Shown in pieces: positions 31,375 through 41,361 of a stretch of DNA of 64,000 nt; the first letter of the stretch is position 1, and every line of letters begins with the position of its first letter. The stretch lies in NCBI GenBank assembly GCA_947630125.1, contig CANRGO010000003.1, positions 1 to 64,000 on the forward strand. The letters run 5' to 3'. The notes beneath the pieces are model-generated. The model ran no database searches. It was not told the origin of the DNA and was given only the letters and a program-made list of their open reading frames with translations. Position numbers and translations under genes: made by a program. This DNA comes from an uncultured Lachnospiraceae bacterium (GTDB lineage Bacteria > Bacillota > Clostridia > Lachnospirales > Lachnospiraceae).

Positions 31375-31400
31375 AAAGGACGAAAGGGAGTGGTGTTACA

Positions 31401-32594
31401 ATGTTATCAAGGCGGATAATTTATATTGCAATACTAATTGGAACTGGCACTTTTGCATCATTTTATGGTGGAAATATTCCTTATCTATTATTTTATCTAG
31501 TACTCTTGCTACCTGTTTTTTGTATTCTCTATACCTTATATGTAAATTTTCGTTTTAAAATACATCAAACAATAGGAAAAGTTAAACTGGTGAAGCGAGA
31601 GTTAATACCTTATCGTTTTGTTTTGGCAAATGAGGATTTGTTTACGTTTACCAGTATCAAGGTAACCTTTTTTGATGATAAATCTCATATTAAACAGGAA
31701 TCAGAAGAGCGTGATCTTTGTCTTGGACCAAAAACATCCAAAGTATTATCTGGGACTGTATGTGGTGATTATCGTGGAATCTATGAAATTGGGGCCAAAA
31801 GCGTAGAAATACAGGACTTTTTATATTTATTTAAAATCACCTATCCCATTAGGAATCGGTTGCGTATGATTGTAAGTCCTAGGATTGTTCCTTTAGACAA
31901 ATTAAAATTGCAAAATTTTATCCAGGATCAACTTAATACAAAAAATTCTTTTCATCCACAGGACCCAGTCTATGAGATGGAACTTAGAAAGTATCAAAAT
32001 TCAGATTCAAGAAAGCTAATACATTGGAAAGCATCTGCAAAAAAGCAAGAGTTACTGAGTAAAAAAATATTGGATATAGAAAAACCTGACACCCTGCTTT
32101 TCTTTGATTTACACCCTGTTAGTGAGTTTGATGAAGTGAATTTAATTGTAGAAGATAAGATTATAGAATTGACTATTGGGATATCACGTCTTTTTTTTCA
32201 AGAAAGGGTTCCCCTACAGGTTTTGTATCAGGAAAAAAATGTTCAAAACAAAGAAATAAAAACCAAACGAAATTTTGACGATTTTTATCAACACTGTAGT
32301 GAACTGTCCTTTCAGGCAAAAGATTTTGGAACTACGCTGCTTTTAGAATGGATTCAGGCACATGGGTTGCAGGATTCCTATCTTTTGATTACTTCGTTTC
32401 TTGATAAAATATCTTGTGCTGAAATTTTACGTCTTCGTAAATTGGGACTCAGGCTATCTTTCTTTTATATTCGTAAGAGTAGAGAAGATTATGCTTGGAT
32501 TATGTTAAAAGCAATGGAGGAAGCGGGGATTGAAGTTTATGATATCTGGATGGAGGAAGATTTATTGCAAACATATGGTTTGAATTCCAGATAG
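31401..32594 (+). CDS. DUF58 domain protein
   Basis: RKYQNSDSRKLIHWKASAKKQELLSK DUF58 signature; two N-terminal TMs. Confidence 0.88.
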   Translation: MLSRRIIYIAILIGTGTFASFYGGNIPYLLFYLVLLLPVFCILYTLYVNFRFKIHQTIGKVKLVKRELIPYRFVLANEDLFTFTSIKVTFFDDKSHIKQESEERDLCLGPKTSKVLSGTVCGDYRGIYEIGAKSVEIQDFLYLFKITYPIRNRLRMIVSPRIVPLDKLKLQNFIQDQLNTKNSFHPQDPVYEMELRKYQNSDSRKLIHWKASAKKQELLSKKILDIEKPDTLLFFDLHPVSEFDEVNLIVEDKIIELTIGISRLFFQERVPLQVLYQEKNVQNKEIKTKRNFDDFYQHCSELSFQAKDFGTTLLLEWIQAHGLQDSYLLITSFLDKISCAEILRLRKLGLRLSFFYIRKSREDYAWIMLKAMEEAGIEVYDIWMEEDLLQTYGLNSR

Positions 32595-32612
32595 AAAGGT
32601 AGGGATCGTATT

Positions 32613-34943
32613 ATGAAACAGAAGTTAGTTTTCTTTAAATCCTTAACGGACTTTTATCTGTGGATAGAGTTAATCATTTTGATTTTATCACTTTCTTTTT
32701 TATTAAATGATAGTTTAACCATAGGAATTCCCTGGTTTGGAATATTATTTGGTGGGATATTTTGGATTATGCTGGTTCGTTTTGTAAAGGAGAATTATAG
32801 AAATCCATTAACATACCTTCTCTTTTTTGGTATGCTTTTATTATTTTTTTTGTTATTACGTATTATGAGGGAATCTTTACTAGTTCTTGTGTTAAAAACC
32901 ATAGATTATGGGTTTGGAACATATACAGGTGAGAATACAATCTGGGTAGCTTCCCTTCTTGGAATTTTTACAACATTCTGCTTTTCTATTTTTGGTTTTC
33001 TTGTTTTTCGCTTTTTCTTGTTTCGTATGAGTGTTGCTGCCGTTTATGTGATATTACTTCCTTTGTTTTCGATACTACAGATAAATCTAAGTAAAATAAC
33101 TCTATTTTTTATGTTTGCCTTTATTTTAATCAATCTTTCCATTGTTCTGGAATGGCTAAAACATAAAAAGCAAGATACAGCAATGTTTTTACTTCCGTTT
33201 TTATGTTTGATATGTCTTTTGATTGTTCTATTACCTGTTCAAAAGGAACCAATCAGGTGGACGTTTGTACGTAGCGTTGTTTCTTCTGTTACAGATTTAG
33301 CAGATGAGATGTGGAGTAATTTAAGGCTTGGATTTGGAGAGTCAGGTTCTTATAATCTTGCGTTTGCAGGCTATTCTGACTCGGGTGATATCAAAGGGCG
33401 TGTTTTGGAAAGTGACCAAATTGCAATGAATGTAAATGGAAAACGTTCAAGACAAAATGTATATCTGATTGGTTCCGTGTATGATACTTATCAAATGGAT
33501 GGGTGGACAAAAAGTAGTGAAAGTTTTCTTACGGAAGATGAAATGGAGTTGGATTTATTTGAAACATACAACCTTCTCTATCAGTCTGGATATAACAAAG
33601 AACAAATTGAAAAGTTTATGATTACCCATACACTTGATTTGATTTGTCAAAATCTAAAGACAAAAACAGTTTTTTATCCATTAAAAACATATGCTTTGAT
33701 TTTTCCAGATAAATTCAAAACAGATACCTTAGGAACAGAGGTTATGTTTGAAAAAATATACAGAAAAGGTGTTAACTATAAAACAAAATTTATTCTACTT
33801 GATTATGAACAGGAAGATATGGTTAAACTATTAATAAACCAGACTCCCTCATATGGGAGTTTTGAAGAAGTAACAGCCTATATGGAAACGGTATTTCAAA
33901 CCGCATCGATTTCTATGCTTGAGGGTATACATGGGGATAACATAACAGAAAGGTTAGAAAAACGTAATAGAAAGATCCATGAAGTTTATACCATATTACC
34001 AGATGGAATTAGTCCTAAAGTAAAAGAACTTGCGATTGAGATAACAAAAAATTATAAGACTGAATATGAGAAAGCAAAAGCAATTGAAATGTATCTGAAC
34101 CAATTTCCTTATACAAGAAACCCTGTGATACCAGAGCAAGGAAAAGAAGTAACAGAATTTCTGCTTTTTTCATCAAAAGAAGGGTATTGTACCTATTTTG
34201 CGACAAGTATGGCTGTCATGCTGCGGCTACTTGATATTCCTACTCGATATGTAGAAGGTTTTTACTTTGACTATCAAGTTGTGAATGGATTTCAAACATA
34301 TGAAATTCCATCTAAAAATGCGCATGCATGGTGTGAAGTTTATATCGCTGGTGTGGGATGGATACCCTTTGAACCAACGGGTGCTAATCGGGAAACGAGA
34401 TATCAGCTTCGAGAAGATGGTAGTAAACTCATCAACAAAACACCGAGTTATGATTATCGTCCATCTGAGACAAGTCCTGTGATTACCGACGATAAACTGC
34501 TTGTAGAAAATAGCAAGACATATTATTGGATTCTTTGGATTATGTTATATCTTTGTCTATTTATAATTGCTTCGGCATTGTTTTATATATGCCTTATAAA
34601 AATTTTGAAGGAGAGGAGATATGAAAAAGCATCTGCAAAAGGAAAGTCATTCTATGTTTTCTTGCAAATTTTAAAATTACTGGAGTTAGAAACTGGTAAC
34701 AAGCTGCAAAACGAGACATCCGTTTCAATTTTTCGTATGCTACAGGAAACATTTGAACTTTCTATGAATCGAATAACAAATCTTCAAGGTTCCTATTTAA
34801 AGGTTCGTTATGGTAACTCTGAACCAGATCAGCAAGAAATTGAGAATTTTCTACTGGTTAAAAATATAATTGAGCAGTATTATTTAAAAGATAAGAATTT
34901 GTTACAAAAATTGTATTATATAGTGTTCCAAAGGATAATTTGA
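32613..34943 (+). CDS. Membrane-anchored transglutaminase-like protein
   Basis: Multi-TM N-terminus; EGYCTYFATSMAVMLRLLDIPTRYVEGF and NAHAWCEVYIAGVGWIPFEPTGAN. Confidence 0.9.
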   Translation: MKQKLVFFKSLTDFYLWIELIILILSLSFLLNDSLTIGIPWFGILFGGIFWIMLVRFVKENYRNPLTYLLFFGMLLLFFLLLRIMRESLLVLVLKTIDYGFGTYTGENTIWVASLLGIFTTFCFSIFGFLVFRFFLFRMSVAAVYVILLPLFSILQINLSKITLFFMFAFILINLSIVLEWLKHKKQDTAMFLLPFLCLICLLIVLLPVQKEPIRWTFVRSVVSSVTDLADEMWSNLRLGFGESGSYNLAFAGYSDSGDIKGRVLESDQIAMNVNGKRSRQNVYLIGSVYDTYQMDGWTKSSESFLTEDEMELDLFETYNLLYQSGYNKEQIEKFMITHTLDLICQNLKTKTVFYPLKTYALIFPDKFKTDTLGTEVMFEKIYRKGVNYKTKFILLDYEQEDMVKLLINQTPSYGSFEEVTAYMETVFQTASISMLEGIHGDNITERLEKRNRKIHEVYTILPDGISPKVKELAIEITKNYKTEYEKAKAIEMYLNQFPYTRNPVIPEQGKEVTEFLLFSSKEGYCTYFATSMAVMLRLLDIPTRYVEGFYFDYQVVNGFQTYEIPSKNAHAWCEVYIAGVGWIPFEPTGANRETRYQLREDGSKLINKTPSYDYRPSETSPVITDDKLLVENSKTYYWILWIMLYLCLFIIASALFYICLIKILKERRYEKASAKGKSFYVFLQILKLLELETGNKLQNETSVSIFRMLQETFELSMNRITNLQGSYLKVRYGNSEPDQQEIENFLLVKNIIEQYYLKDKNLLQKLYYIVFQRII

Positions 34944-34962
34944 TTTTAAGGGAGGTTCTTTT

Positions 34963-35397
34963 TTGAAACTGCTAATTGAACAGTCATTGGATTGTAAAGA
35001 AACAGAAATAAAAATCACCTGCAATTTAATGGATGAACGTCTAAGTCGGCTTATTGAGCAAATTCGACTTTTTTCCTTTTCTGTTACAGGCACGAAAGAT
35101 GGAGTTGCTTCTATGATTCCATTGGAACAGATATTTTATTTTGATAGTGTGGAGAATAAAACATATCTCTATGTTGAAAAGGATGTATATCAATGTGATA
35201 AAAAGCTATACGAATTAGAACAACTTTTAAAGGAAACTACATTTGTCAGAATCAGTAAGAGTTGTATTTTAAATGCTGAAAAAGTAATTGAAGTAAAAGC
35301 ACAATTAAATGGAAGACTGGAAGTAAAACTTTTAAATCTTGAAAAAGTATTAGTATCAAAGCATTATATAAGAGAATTTAAAGAAAAATTCAAATGA
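34963..35397 (+). CDS. LytTR DNA-binding domain regulator
   Basis: IFYFDSVENKTYLYVEKDVYQCDKKLYELEQLLKETTFVRISKSCILNAEKV. Confidence 0.88.
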   Translation: MKLLIEQSLDCKETEIKITCNLMDERLSRLIEQIRLFSFSVTGTKDGVASMIPLEQIFYFDSVENKTYLYVEKDVYQCDKKLYELEQLLKETTFVRISKSCILNAEKVIEVKAQLNGRLEVKLLNLEKVLVSKHYIREFKEKFK

Positions 35398-35410
35398 TAG
35401 GAGTTAAAAT

Positions 35411-35824
35411 ATGAAAGATTCCATTACATCAATTTCTGTTAGCTTTACAGGAACTATACTTGTTTTTTCTATTTGTGAACAATTGAATATTGTACCTCCA
35501 ATCACATCGGGATTTGTTCTTATTTTATTCTTGATGACAGTAACCATAGGGGTATGCAATGAATTGCTTAATTTATATGAGAAAAAGATCCGAGAACTGC
35601 CAATCTTATTAGATTTTACGATAAGGTTACTCTGTTGTTATGTTAGCGTTTTTTTCTTAGGTAGTTTACTAGGAATGATGCCATTTCAGTGGATTTCTAT
35701 CTGGTATATTACTCCAGTAATTCTCCCTGTGTTTACAACAACATACTTTATTATGTTATCTACTGCAAAAAGAAGTGCGGATTCCATTAATAAAAAATTA
35801 GAGAGGCAAAAGAATCAAAAGTAA
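35411..35824 (+). CDS. DUF3021 family membrane protein
   Basis: 137 aa four-TM protein directly downstream of a LytTR gene. Confidence 0.75.
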   Translation: MKDSITSISVSFTGTILVFSICEQLNIVPPITSGFVLILFLMTVTIGVCNELLNLYEKKIRELPILLDFTIRLLCCYVSVFFLGSLLGMMPFQWISIWYITPVILPVFTTTYFIMLSTAKRSADSINKKLERQKNQK

Positions 35825-35832
35825 AAGACAAG

Positions 35833-35897
35833 GGTAAGAAGTCAAAAAGATGCAGACAATTTGGATTGCTCCTTCTTTTTGACATCTTACCTTTTTA
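35833..35897 (+). terminator. Long stem-loop terminator
   Basis: ggtaagaagtcaaaaaga ... tctttttgacatcttacc followed by tttttatttt. Confidence 0.75.
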
Positions 35898-36001
35898 TTT
35901 TGTCATCTTAGCGATTGAAGCCTTTGCATACTTGTGAGAATATGATAATTTGAAAGAAATCAAACATAATAAGCAGTTACAAAAAAAGAAAGGATTGGAA
36001 C

Positions 36002-36931
36002 ATGGGAAAAATTATTGAAGTAAAAGACCTGCACAAAAGTTATAAAGATGTAAAAGCAGTACAAGGAATTGATTTTTATGTGGAACAGGGGAAGTTGTTT
36101 GCTTTTTTGGGACAAAACGGAGCTGGTAAATCTACAACAATTGATATCATTTGTACCTTGTTAAAACCAGACCAAGGTGAAGTTATCATCGATGGGCATG
36201 TATTAGGAAAAGAAAATGATGAAATTCGAAATAAGATTGGAGTTGTATTTCAAGATAATCTTTTGGATAAACTATTGACCGTTCGAGAAAATCTTATAAC
36301 AAGAGCAAAATTCTATGGTATGGATAAAGAAGAACTTCATAATGCAGTTCGAACCGCAGCCTTGAATGCAGATGTTATGGATTTTATAGATCGACCATAT
36401 GGGAAACTATCTGGTGGACAACGTAGACGAGCAGACATTGCAAGAGCACTTGTGAACACACCTAAAATTTTGTTTTTAGATGAACCAACTACTGGTCTGG
36501 ATCCGAAAACAAAAGAGGGGGTTTGGAAAACTATCACAAATTTACAAAAATCAACAGGCATGACAGTGTTTTTAACAACCCATTATATGGAAGAGGCGGC
36601 AACTGCGGATTATATCATCATCATACAAAAAGGGAAAATAGCAGTAAAAGGAACACCATATGAACTTCGTGATGCCTACAGCACCGATAGTCTTCGGATT
36701 AAACCAAAAGATCAGGAATCTGCGAAGAAAGGATTGGAACGTTTGTTCGAACAATATCAGCTGCATTATGAAAAAAAACAAGACCTTTATATAACAACAT
36801 TAAAAAGCACCCTAGAATCACTTCCAATCTTATGCGATGGACGGGACTTTATTGAAAACTTTGAAGTGGTTCATGGCAGTATGGAGGATGCATTTTTAAA
36901 TATTACAGGTGGAGAAGGTTTTGAAAATTGA
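36002..36931 (+). CDS. ABC transporter ATP-binding protein (DrrA/CcmA type)
   Basis: FLGQNGAGKSTTIDI, LSGGQRRRADIARAL, ILFLDEPTTGLDP. Confidence 0.92.
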   Translation: MGKIIEVKDLHKSYKDVKAVQGIDFYVEQGKLFAFLGQNGAGKSTTIDIICTLLKPDQGEVIIDGHVLGKENDEIRNKIGVVFQDNLLDKLLTVRENLITRAKFYGMDKEELHNAVRTAALNADVMDFIDRPYGKLSGGQRRRADIARALVNTPKILFLDEPTTGLDPKTKEGVWKTITNLQKSTGMTVFLTTHYMEEAATADYIIIIQKGKIAVKGTPYELRDAYSTDSLRIKPKDQESAKKGLERLFEQYQLHYEKKQDLYITTLKSTLESLPILCDGRDFIENFEVVHGSMEDAFLNITGGEGFEN

Positions 36932-36950
36932 TGAAGGGGGATTATGTGAA

Positions 36951-37805
36951 ATGTTAAATATAGCAAATAGAAACATTAAATTATTTTTTAGAGAAAAAGG
37001 GAATGTATTTTTTTCATTGTTAGGGGTATTTATTATTATAGGTCTTTATTTACTTTTTTTAGGTGAAGCATGGGGATCTGGCTTTGACGGGCTTGAAGGA
37101 GTAAAACCAATGATGGCTGCTTGGATTATGGCAGGTGTAGTTGCTGTGACTTCAATTACGACTACTATGGGAGCCTTTGGAACCATGGTAGAAGATAAAT
37201 CAAATAAGATCATGAAGGATTTTAATGCAGCACCAATTAAACGATACCAGATTGTTGGTGGATATATGCTAAGTGCTTATGTGGTTGGGTTGATTATGTC
37301 TATGGTTGCATTTATCCTTGGACAACTTTATATTGTATATGCAGGTGGTGCTTTTTTGGATTTCGTAACGACCTTAAAAGTACTTGGAACTATTGCATTA
37401 TCGGTTCTTGCATCTACATCCTTATTATTTTTTCTAGTAAGCTTTTTTCAAAGTAATGGAGCATTTGGTACAGCCAGTACAGTGCTGGGTTCTCTTATCG
37501 GATTTTTGACTGGAATTTACATGCCTATTGGTCAATTACCCGAGACGGTACAATGGATCATCAAGTTTTTCCCAGTGTCCCATTCAGCAGTTATGTTGCG
37601 TCAGCTTTTTATGGAAGTTCCGATTCAGGAGGTTTTTAAAGATGTACCCGTTGAATACGTTGAGGAAGTAAAAAATACACTCGGTGTTCAATTTCAATAC
37701 GGTGATTATACAGCAAGTTATTCCTTACATTTAGCTGTTTTAGCATGCACTGCTGTACTATTTTTTATTTTGTCAGTTCTAAATGCATCAAGAACTTCGA
37801 AATAG
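36951..37805 (+). CDS. ABC-2 type transporter permease
   Basis: Six-TM exporter permease overlapping/adjacent to its ATPase; MLNIANRNIKLFFREKGNVFFSLLG start. Confidence 0.88.
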   Translation: MLNIANRNIKLFFREKGNVFFSLLGVFIIIGLYLLFLGEAWGSGFDGLEGVKPMMAAWIMAGVVAVTSITTTMGAFGTMVEDKSNKIMKDFNAAPIKRYQIVGGYMLSAYVVGLIMSMVAFILGQLYIVYAGGAFLDFVTTLKVLGTIALSVLASTSLLFFLVSFFQSNGAFGTASTVLGSLIGFLTGIYMPIGQLPETVQWIIKFFPVSHSAVMLRQLFMEVPIQEVFKDVPVEYVEEVKNTLGVQFQYGDYTASYSLHLAVLACTAVLFFILSVLNASRTSK

Positions 37806-37953
37806 TTAGAAATATACCACTAAATATTGTATAGCCACTTGTGGTTTTTCATAAATTTGGTATAATGAGAACAGTTGTATTTAGTAGTACACCCAGAATA
37901 ATTCTGAAAACATAAGATGTGGGCAAAACTGTACTTACACCAAGGAGAACAGC

Positions 37954-39033
37954 ATGAAAACGGACAAGAGAACAGGTTTAATGGGATATGATGATTTTAT
38001 CTGCCAGGCAAGGCGTGCTTTGGTTGTTGGATCTGGTCAATTTTATGCGGTAGCAATTGATATTAGTAATTTTCGATATATCAATAATATTTATGGATTG
38101 CTTGAGGGAGATCGGTTTCTTTCAGGTTTTGCAAGAGAATGTTGCTTTGGTGAACATATCGTATGTGCTACGAGAACTCATTCAGATCACTTTTTACTGC
38201 TTTTGGAAGATAGTCATGATGTAAATGAGGTTGTAAATCAAATTGCCAGTCGCCATCAAACTTTTATACAGAGATTCAAACAACATTTTTCTCTTGTAAC
38301 CTTACATATGAATGTTGGACTATATGCGTTAGCCCATGGAGATAAAGATATTGTTTTGGCTCTTGATAAAGCCCAATCTGCCAGAAAACAAAATAAAGGG
38401 AATTTTAACTGTCCCATTTTAGTATATACAGAGAGTTTGAATCAAAAATATTGTGAAGAATCCAAAATTCTACCAATTTTTGAAAAGGCTCTGGAGAATA
38501 AAGATATTTTAGTATATATGCAACCTAAAATTGATGTAAGCAGCGGTAAATTAGTAGGAATGGAAGCCTTAGCAAGATTGCGAGATACGGATGGAACAAT
38601 CATTCCACCTAGTGTTTTTATTCCTATTTTGGAAATTACAGAAAACATATTTTTTGAAAATGCAAAACATATCTTTGAAAAAATATGTGAACTAAAGGAA
38701 AGTGGATACAAAGTGAGTATGGATGATTTTGGAGCTGGTTACTCCTCTTTGAATCTGATTGGTATTCTACCAGTTGATGTTATTAAATTAGACAAAGGGT
38801 TTTTGCGTGATGGTTTGCAAGCTGTTCGCGGTAAAACCATAATTAAGGGTTTGATTAGCATTTTAAACGAAGTTGGTCTTGGCATTGTCTGTGAAGGCGT
38901 GGAAACCAGAGAAGAAGAAAAAATGCTCAAAGAGTATGGTTGCAGTATCATACAAGGTTTTTTGTATGATGGTCCCCTTCCAATCTCCGATTTTGAAAAA
39001 AAATATATGCACCTACAAGCGGTAGGTGCTTAA
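37954..39033 (+). CDS. EAL domain c-di-GMP phosphodiesterase with degenerate GGDEF domain
   Basis: EAL (GMEALARL), DDFGAGYSSLNLI, VIKLDKGFLRD, CEGVET; GGDEF site replaced by THSDHFLLLL. Confidence 0.9.
   Translation: MKTDKRTGLMGYDDFICQARRALVVGSGQFYAVAIDISNFRYINNIYGLLEGDRFLSGFARECCFGEHIVCATRTHSDHFLLLLEDSHDVNEVVNQIASRHQTFIQRFKQHFSLVTLHMNVGLYALAHGDKDIVLALDKAQSARKQNKGNFNCPILVYTESLNQKYCEESKILPIFEKALENKDILVYMQPKIDVSSGKLVGMEALARLRDTDGTIIPPSVFIPILEITENIFFENAKHIFEKICELKESGYKVSMDDFGAGYSSLNLIGILPVDVIKLDKGFLRDGLQAVRGKTIIKGLISILNEVGLGIVCEGVETREEEKMLKEYGCSIIQGFLYDGPLPISDFEKKYMHLQAVGA
39009..39029 (+). repeat. Perfect stem-loop at 3' end of the EAL gene
   Basis: gcacctac aagcg gtaggtgc, ends just before the TAA stop. 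Confidence 0.7.
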
Positions 39034-39040
39034 AAGGTTT

Positions 39041-39073
39041 GCAAAAAGGTTGAATGAAAATTCAACCTTTTGC
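39041..39073 (+). terminator. Stem-loop downstream of the EAL gene
   Basis: gcaaaaaggttgaa tgaaaa ttcaaccttttgc. Confidence 0.6.
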
Positions 39074-39091
39074 ATATTAAAGGTAGTCAAT

Positions 39092-39724
39092 ATGAAGAAG
39101 AAAGCAACTAAGATAGAAGAAGAATATTCAATTTATATAGCAGATCAAAACATTACGTTTCTGCTTATTCGAAGCAATCGCAAAAGCTATAGCATGGAAG
39201 TAAAAGATGATGGAAGTTTAATCCTTCGCACACCCTTACGTATATCAGAAACCTTTTTAAAGAAATGGCTTATGGAGAAGAAAGAGTGGATCTTTGAAAA
39301 ACAAAGTCTGCAAAAAGAACGTTATGAGTTGCGTAAGAAAAAGCAAGAGGAAACTGGAACCATAGATCCTATGCATAAAGCGGCTTTAGAAAAACGATAT
39401 CGGAAAGCAGCAAAAATTTATATTCCTCAGAGAGTGGAATATTATAGTAAGCAAATGGGTGGAAGTTATCAAACTGTATCAATCAGGGAGCAAAAAACCA
39501 GGTGGGGAAGTTGTAGCAGCAATCACACCTTATCCTTTAACTGGAGACTGATGCTGGCACCACCACAGGTTTTAGACTATGTAATAGTTCACGAGTTGTG
39601 CCATTTAACTCATATGAATCATTCGAAAGAATTTTGGGATTTGGTTGAGAAAATTATGCCAGATTATAAAGAAAAAAAACAATGGCTGAAGGAGAATGGT
39701 CATTTATTATATGAAATTTCATAA
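39092..39724 (+). CDS. YgjP/DUF45-type metallopeptidase
   Basis: RWGSCSSNHTLSFNWRLMLAPPQVLDYVIVHELCHLTHMNHSKEFW. Confidence 0.93.
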   Translation: MKKKATKIEEEYSIYIADQNITFLLIRSNRKSYSMEVKDDGSLILRTPLRISETFLKKWLMEKKEWIFEKQSLQKERYELRKKKQEETGTIDPMHKAALEKRYRKAAKIYIPQRVEYYSKQMGGSYQTVSIREQKTRWGSCSSNHTLSFNWRLMLAPPQVLDYVIVHELCHLTHMNHSKEFWDLVEKIMPDYKEKKQWLKENGHLLYEIS

Positions 39725-39738
39725 CAAGGGGGAAGTTT

Positions 39739-41340
39739 ATGAGTACGATAAACAAGAAGATTAGAGGAAATCAAGTAGGGTATGAACCAGAATTTGAAAA
39801 GACATTGATTATAAAAGATCCAACTTCTCTAAGATATCAATTAAAAAAAGATGAACAGCTCATAGAACAGGGAATATTAAGTAAATTTTCTATTCATCCA
39901 CTTACACGTGAAAAGGATTTTATATGTGACCTCACTCATGTGAAAGAAGAAGGTGTATATCAATTAATTTTAGAAGGTATGGAAGGGTATTTTCCGTTTG
40001 TAGTTAAGAAAAATTGCTATGAGGAGTTGTTAATAAAATCTTTGCGCTTTTTTTACCTTCAACGATGTGGAGAAAGTATTCCAGTAGAATGTGCAGATGA
40101 GTTTCAGCATAGAAGTTGTCACGATCAGCCTGCTCGTATCTATGGAACAAATCAAAGGATTTCTGTAAATGGTGGTTGGCATGATGCAGGTGATTATGGT
40201 CGATATATCGTTGCAGCAGCGGTGACGGTTGCTGATTTATTGTTAGCATTTGAAGAAACACAGAAAATTTCAGCTATAAATTTAAGAATACCAGAAAGCA
40301 AATTACAGATTCCGGATTTGTTGAGTGAGGTTCGCTATGAATTGGAGTGGATGCTTTCTATGCAAAATCAGACTAACGGACAAGTTTATCATAAAGTAAC
40401 CTGTGCCAGTTTTTGTGGGTTTATAATGCCTGAGGAAGAACAAGAAGAATTAGTTGTTACGGAGCCTTCGATTACAGCCACTGCAACCTTTGCTGCAACG
40501 ACAGCAATGGCAGTTGTATTTTATGAGCCTTTTGACGAAACCTTTTCGCAGCGTTTAAAACAAGCTTCGAAAGCATCCTATGATGCATTGAAGGACATGC
40601 ATATGCCAGAAGGGTTTAAGAATCCAGAGGGTGTTGTAACAGGAGAATATGGTGATGGAAAAGATATTGATGAAAAATACTGGGCTGCTGTAGCATTATA
40701 TAAGGCGTTTGGAGAATCACAATATCGAGAAGACTTTGAAACATTGGCCAAAAAGGAAGTTCTTCATGGTTATGGATGGGAGGAAGTTGGAAGTTTTGGG
40801 AATCAGGCTTATCTCACAACGGAAAAATTCCCGGTAGATGAAAATTTACGGGAAGAAATTCAAAAACAAATGATCAAAAAGGCAGATGAACTTGAGGAAA
40901 AAATAGCGATAGAACCCTATGGAGTTTCTTTTTCTGAAAACGATTATATTTGGGGCAGCAATATGTATGCAGCAGAAAATGGCAATCATTTATTTGATGC
41001 TTACAGAATTACAAAGAATGTCAAATACTTAAATTATGCAAGAAGTCAGCTACATTATTTGCTAGGGAAAAATCCATGCGGATATTGTTATATAACTGGA
41101 TTTGGTTTTTTATCACCAAAATACCCACACCACAGACCTTCTTCAGCAGTGAAAAAGGCAATGGAAGGTATGTTGGTAGGTGGTCCAGATCGAGGTCTGA
41201 ATGATCCTGCAGCGGTAGAATTTCTAAAGGATCAGGCAGCCCCATGTTGCTATGTGGATGATGAAGGAAGTTATTCTACAAATGAAGTAACCATTTATTG
41301 GAATTCAGCACTTGTGTATTTGCTGTCTGTGCTCATTTAA
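39739..41340 (+). CDS. Glycoside hydrolase family 9 protein with N-terminal Ig-like domain, no signal peptide
   Basis: NQVGYEPEFEKTLII Ig-like domain; GGWHDAGDYGRYIV; YLLGKNPCGYCYITGFGFLSPKYPHHRPS; STNEVTIYWNSALVYLLSVL. Confidence 0.9.
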   Translation: MSTINKKIRGNQVGYEPEFEKTLIIKDPTSLRYQLKKDEQLIEQGILSKFSIHPLTREKDFICDLTHVKEEGVYQLILEGMEGYFPFVVKKNCYEELLIKSLRFFYLQRCGESIPVECADEFQHRSCHDQPARIYGTNQRISVNGGWHDAGDYGRYIVAAAVTVADLLLAFEETQKISAINLRIPESKLQIPDLLSEVRYELEWMLSMQNQTNGQVYHKVTCASFCGFIMPEEEQEELVVTEPSITATATFAATTAMAVVFYEPFDETFSQRLKQASKASYDALKDMHMPEGFKNPEGVVTGEYGDGKDIDEKYWAAVALYKAFGESQYREDFETLAKKEVLHGYGWEEVGSFGNQAYLTTEKFPVDENLREEIQKQMIKKADELEEKIAIEPYGVSFSENDYIWGSNMYAAENGNHLFDAYRITKNVKYLNYARSQLHYLLGKNPCGYCYITGFGFLSPKYPHHRPSSAVKKAMEGMLVGGPDRGLNDPAAVEFLKDQAAPCCYVDDEGSYSTNEVTIYWNSALVYLLSVLI

Positions 41341-41361
41341 ATAGGAAAGGAAGTGGATTGA

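Noticed and set aside
37806-37953. Possible riboswitch upstream of the EAL gene (agtacaccca...tgggcaaaactgtact)
   Set aside because: Some pairing is visible, but it does not match the conserved cores of c-di-GMP-I or -II riboswitches that I can recall; not supportable without a covariance search.
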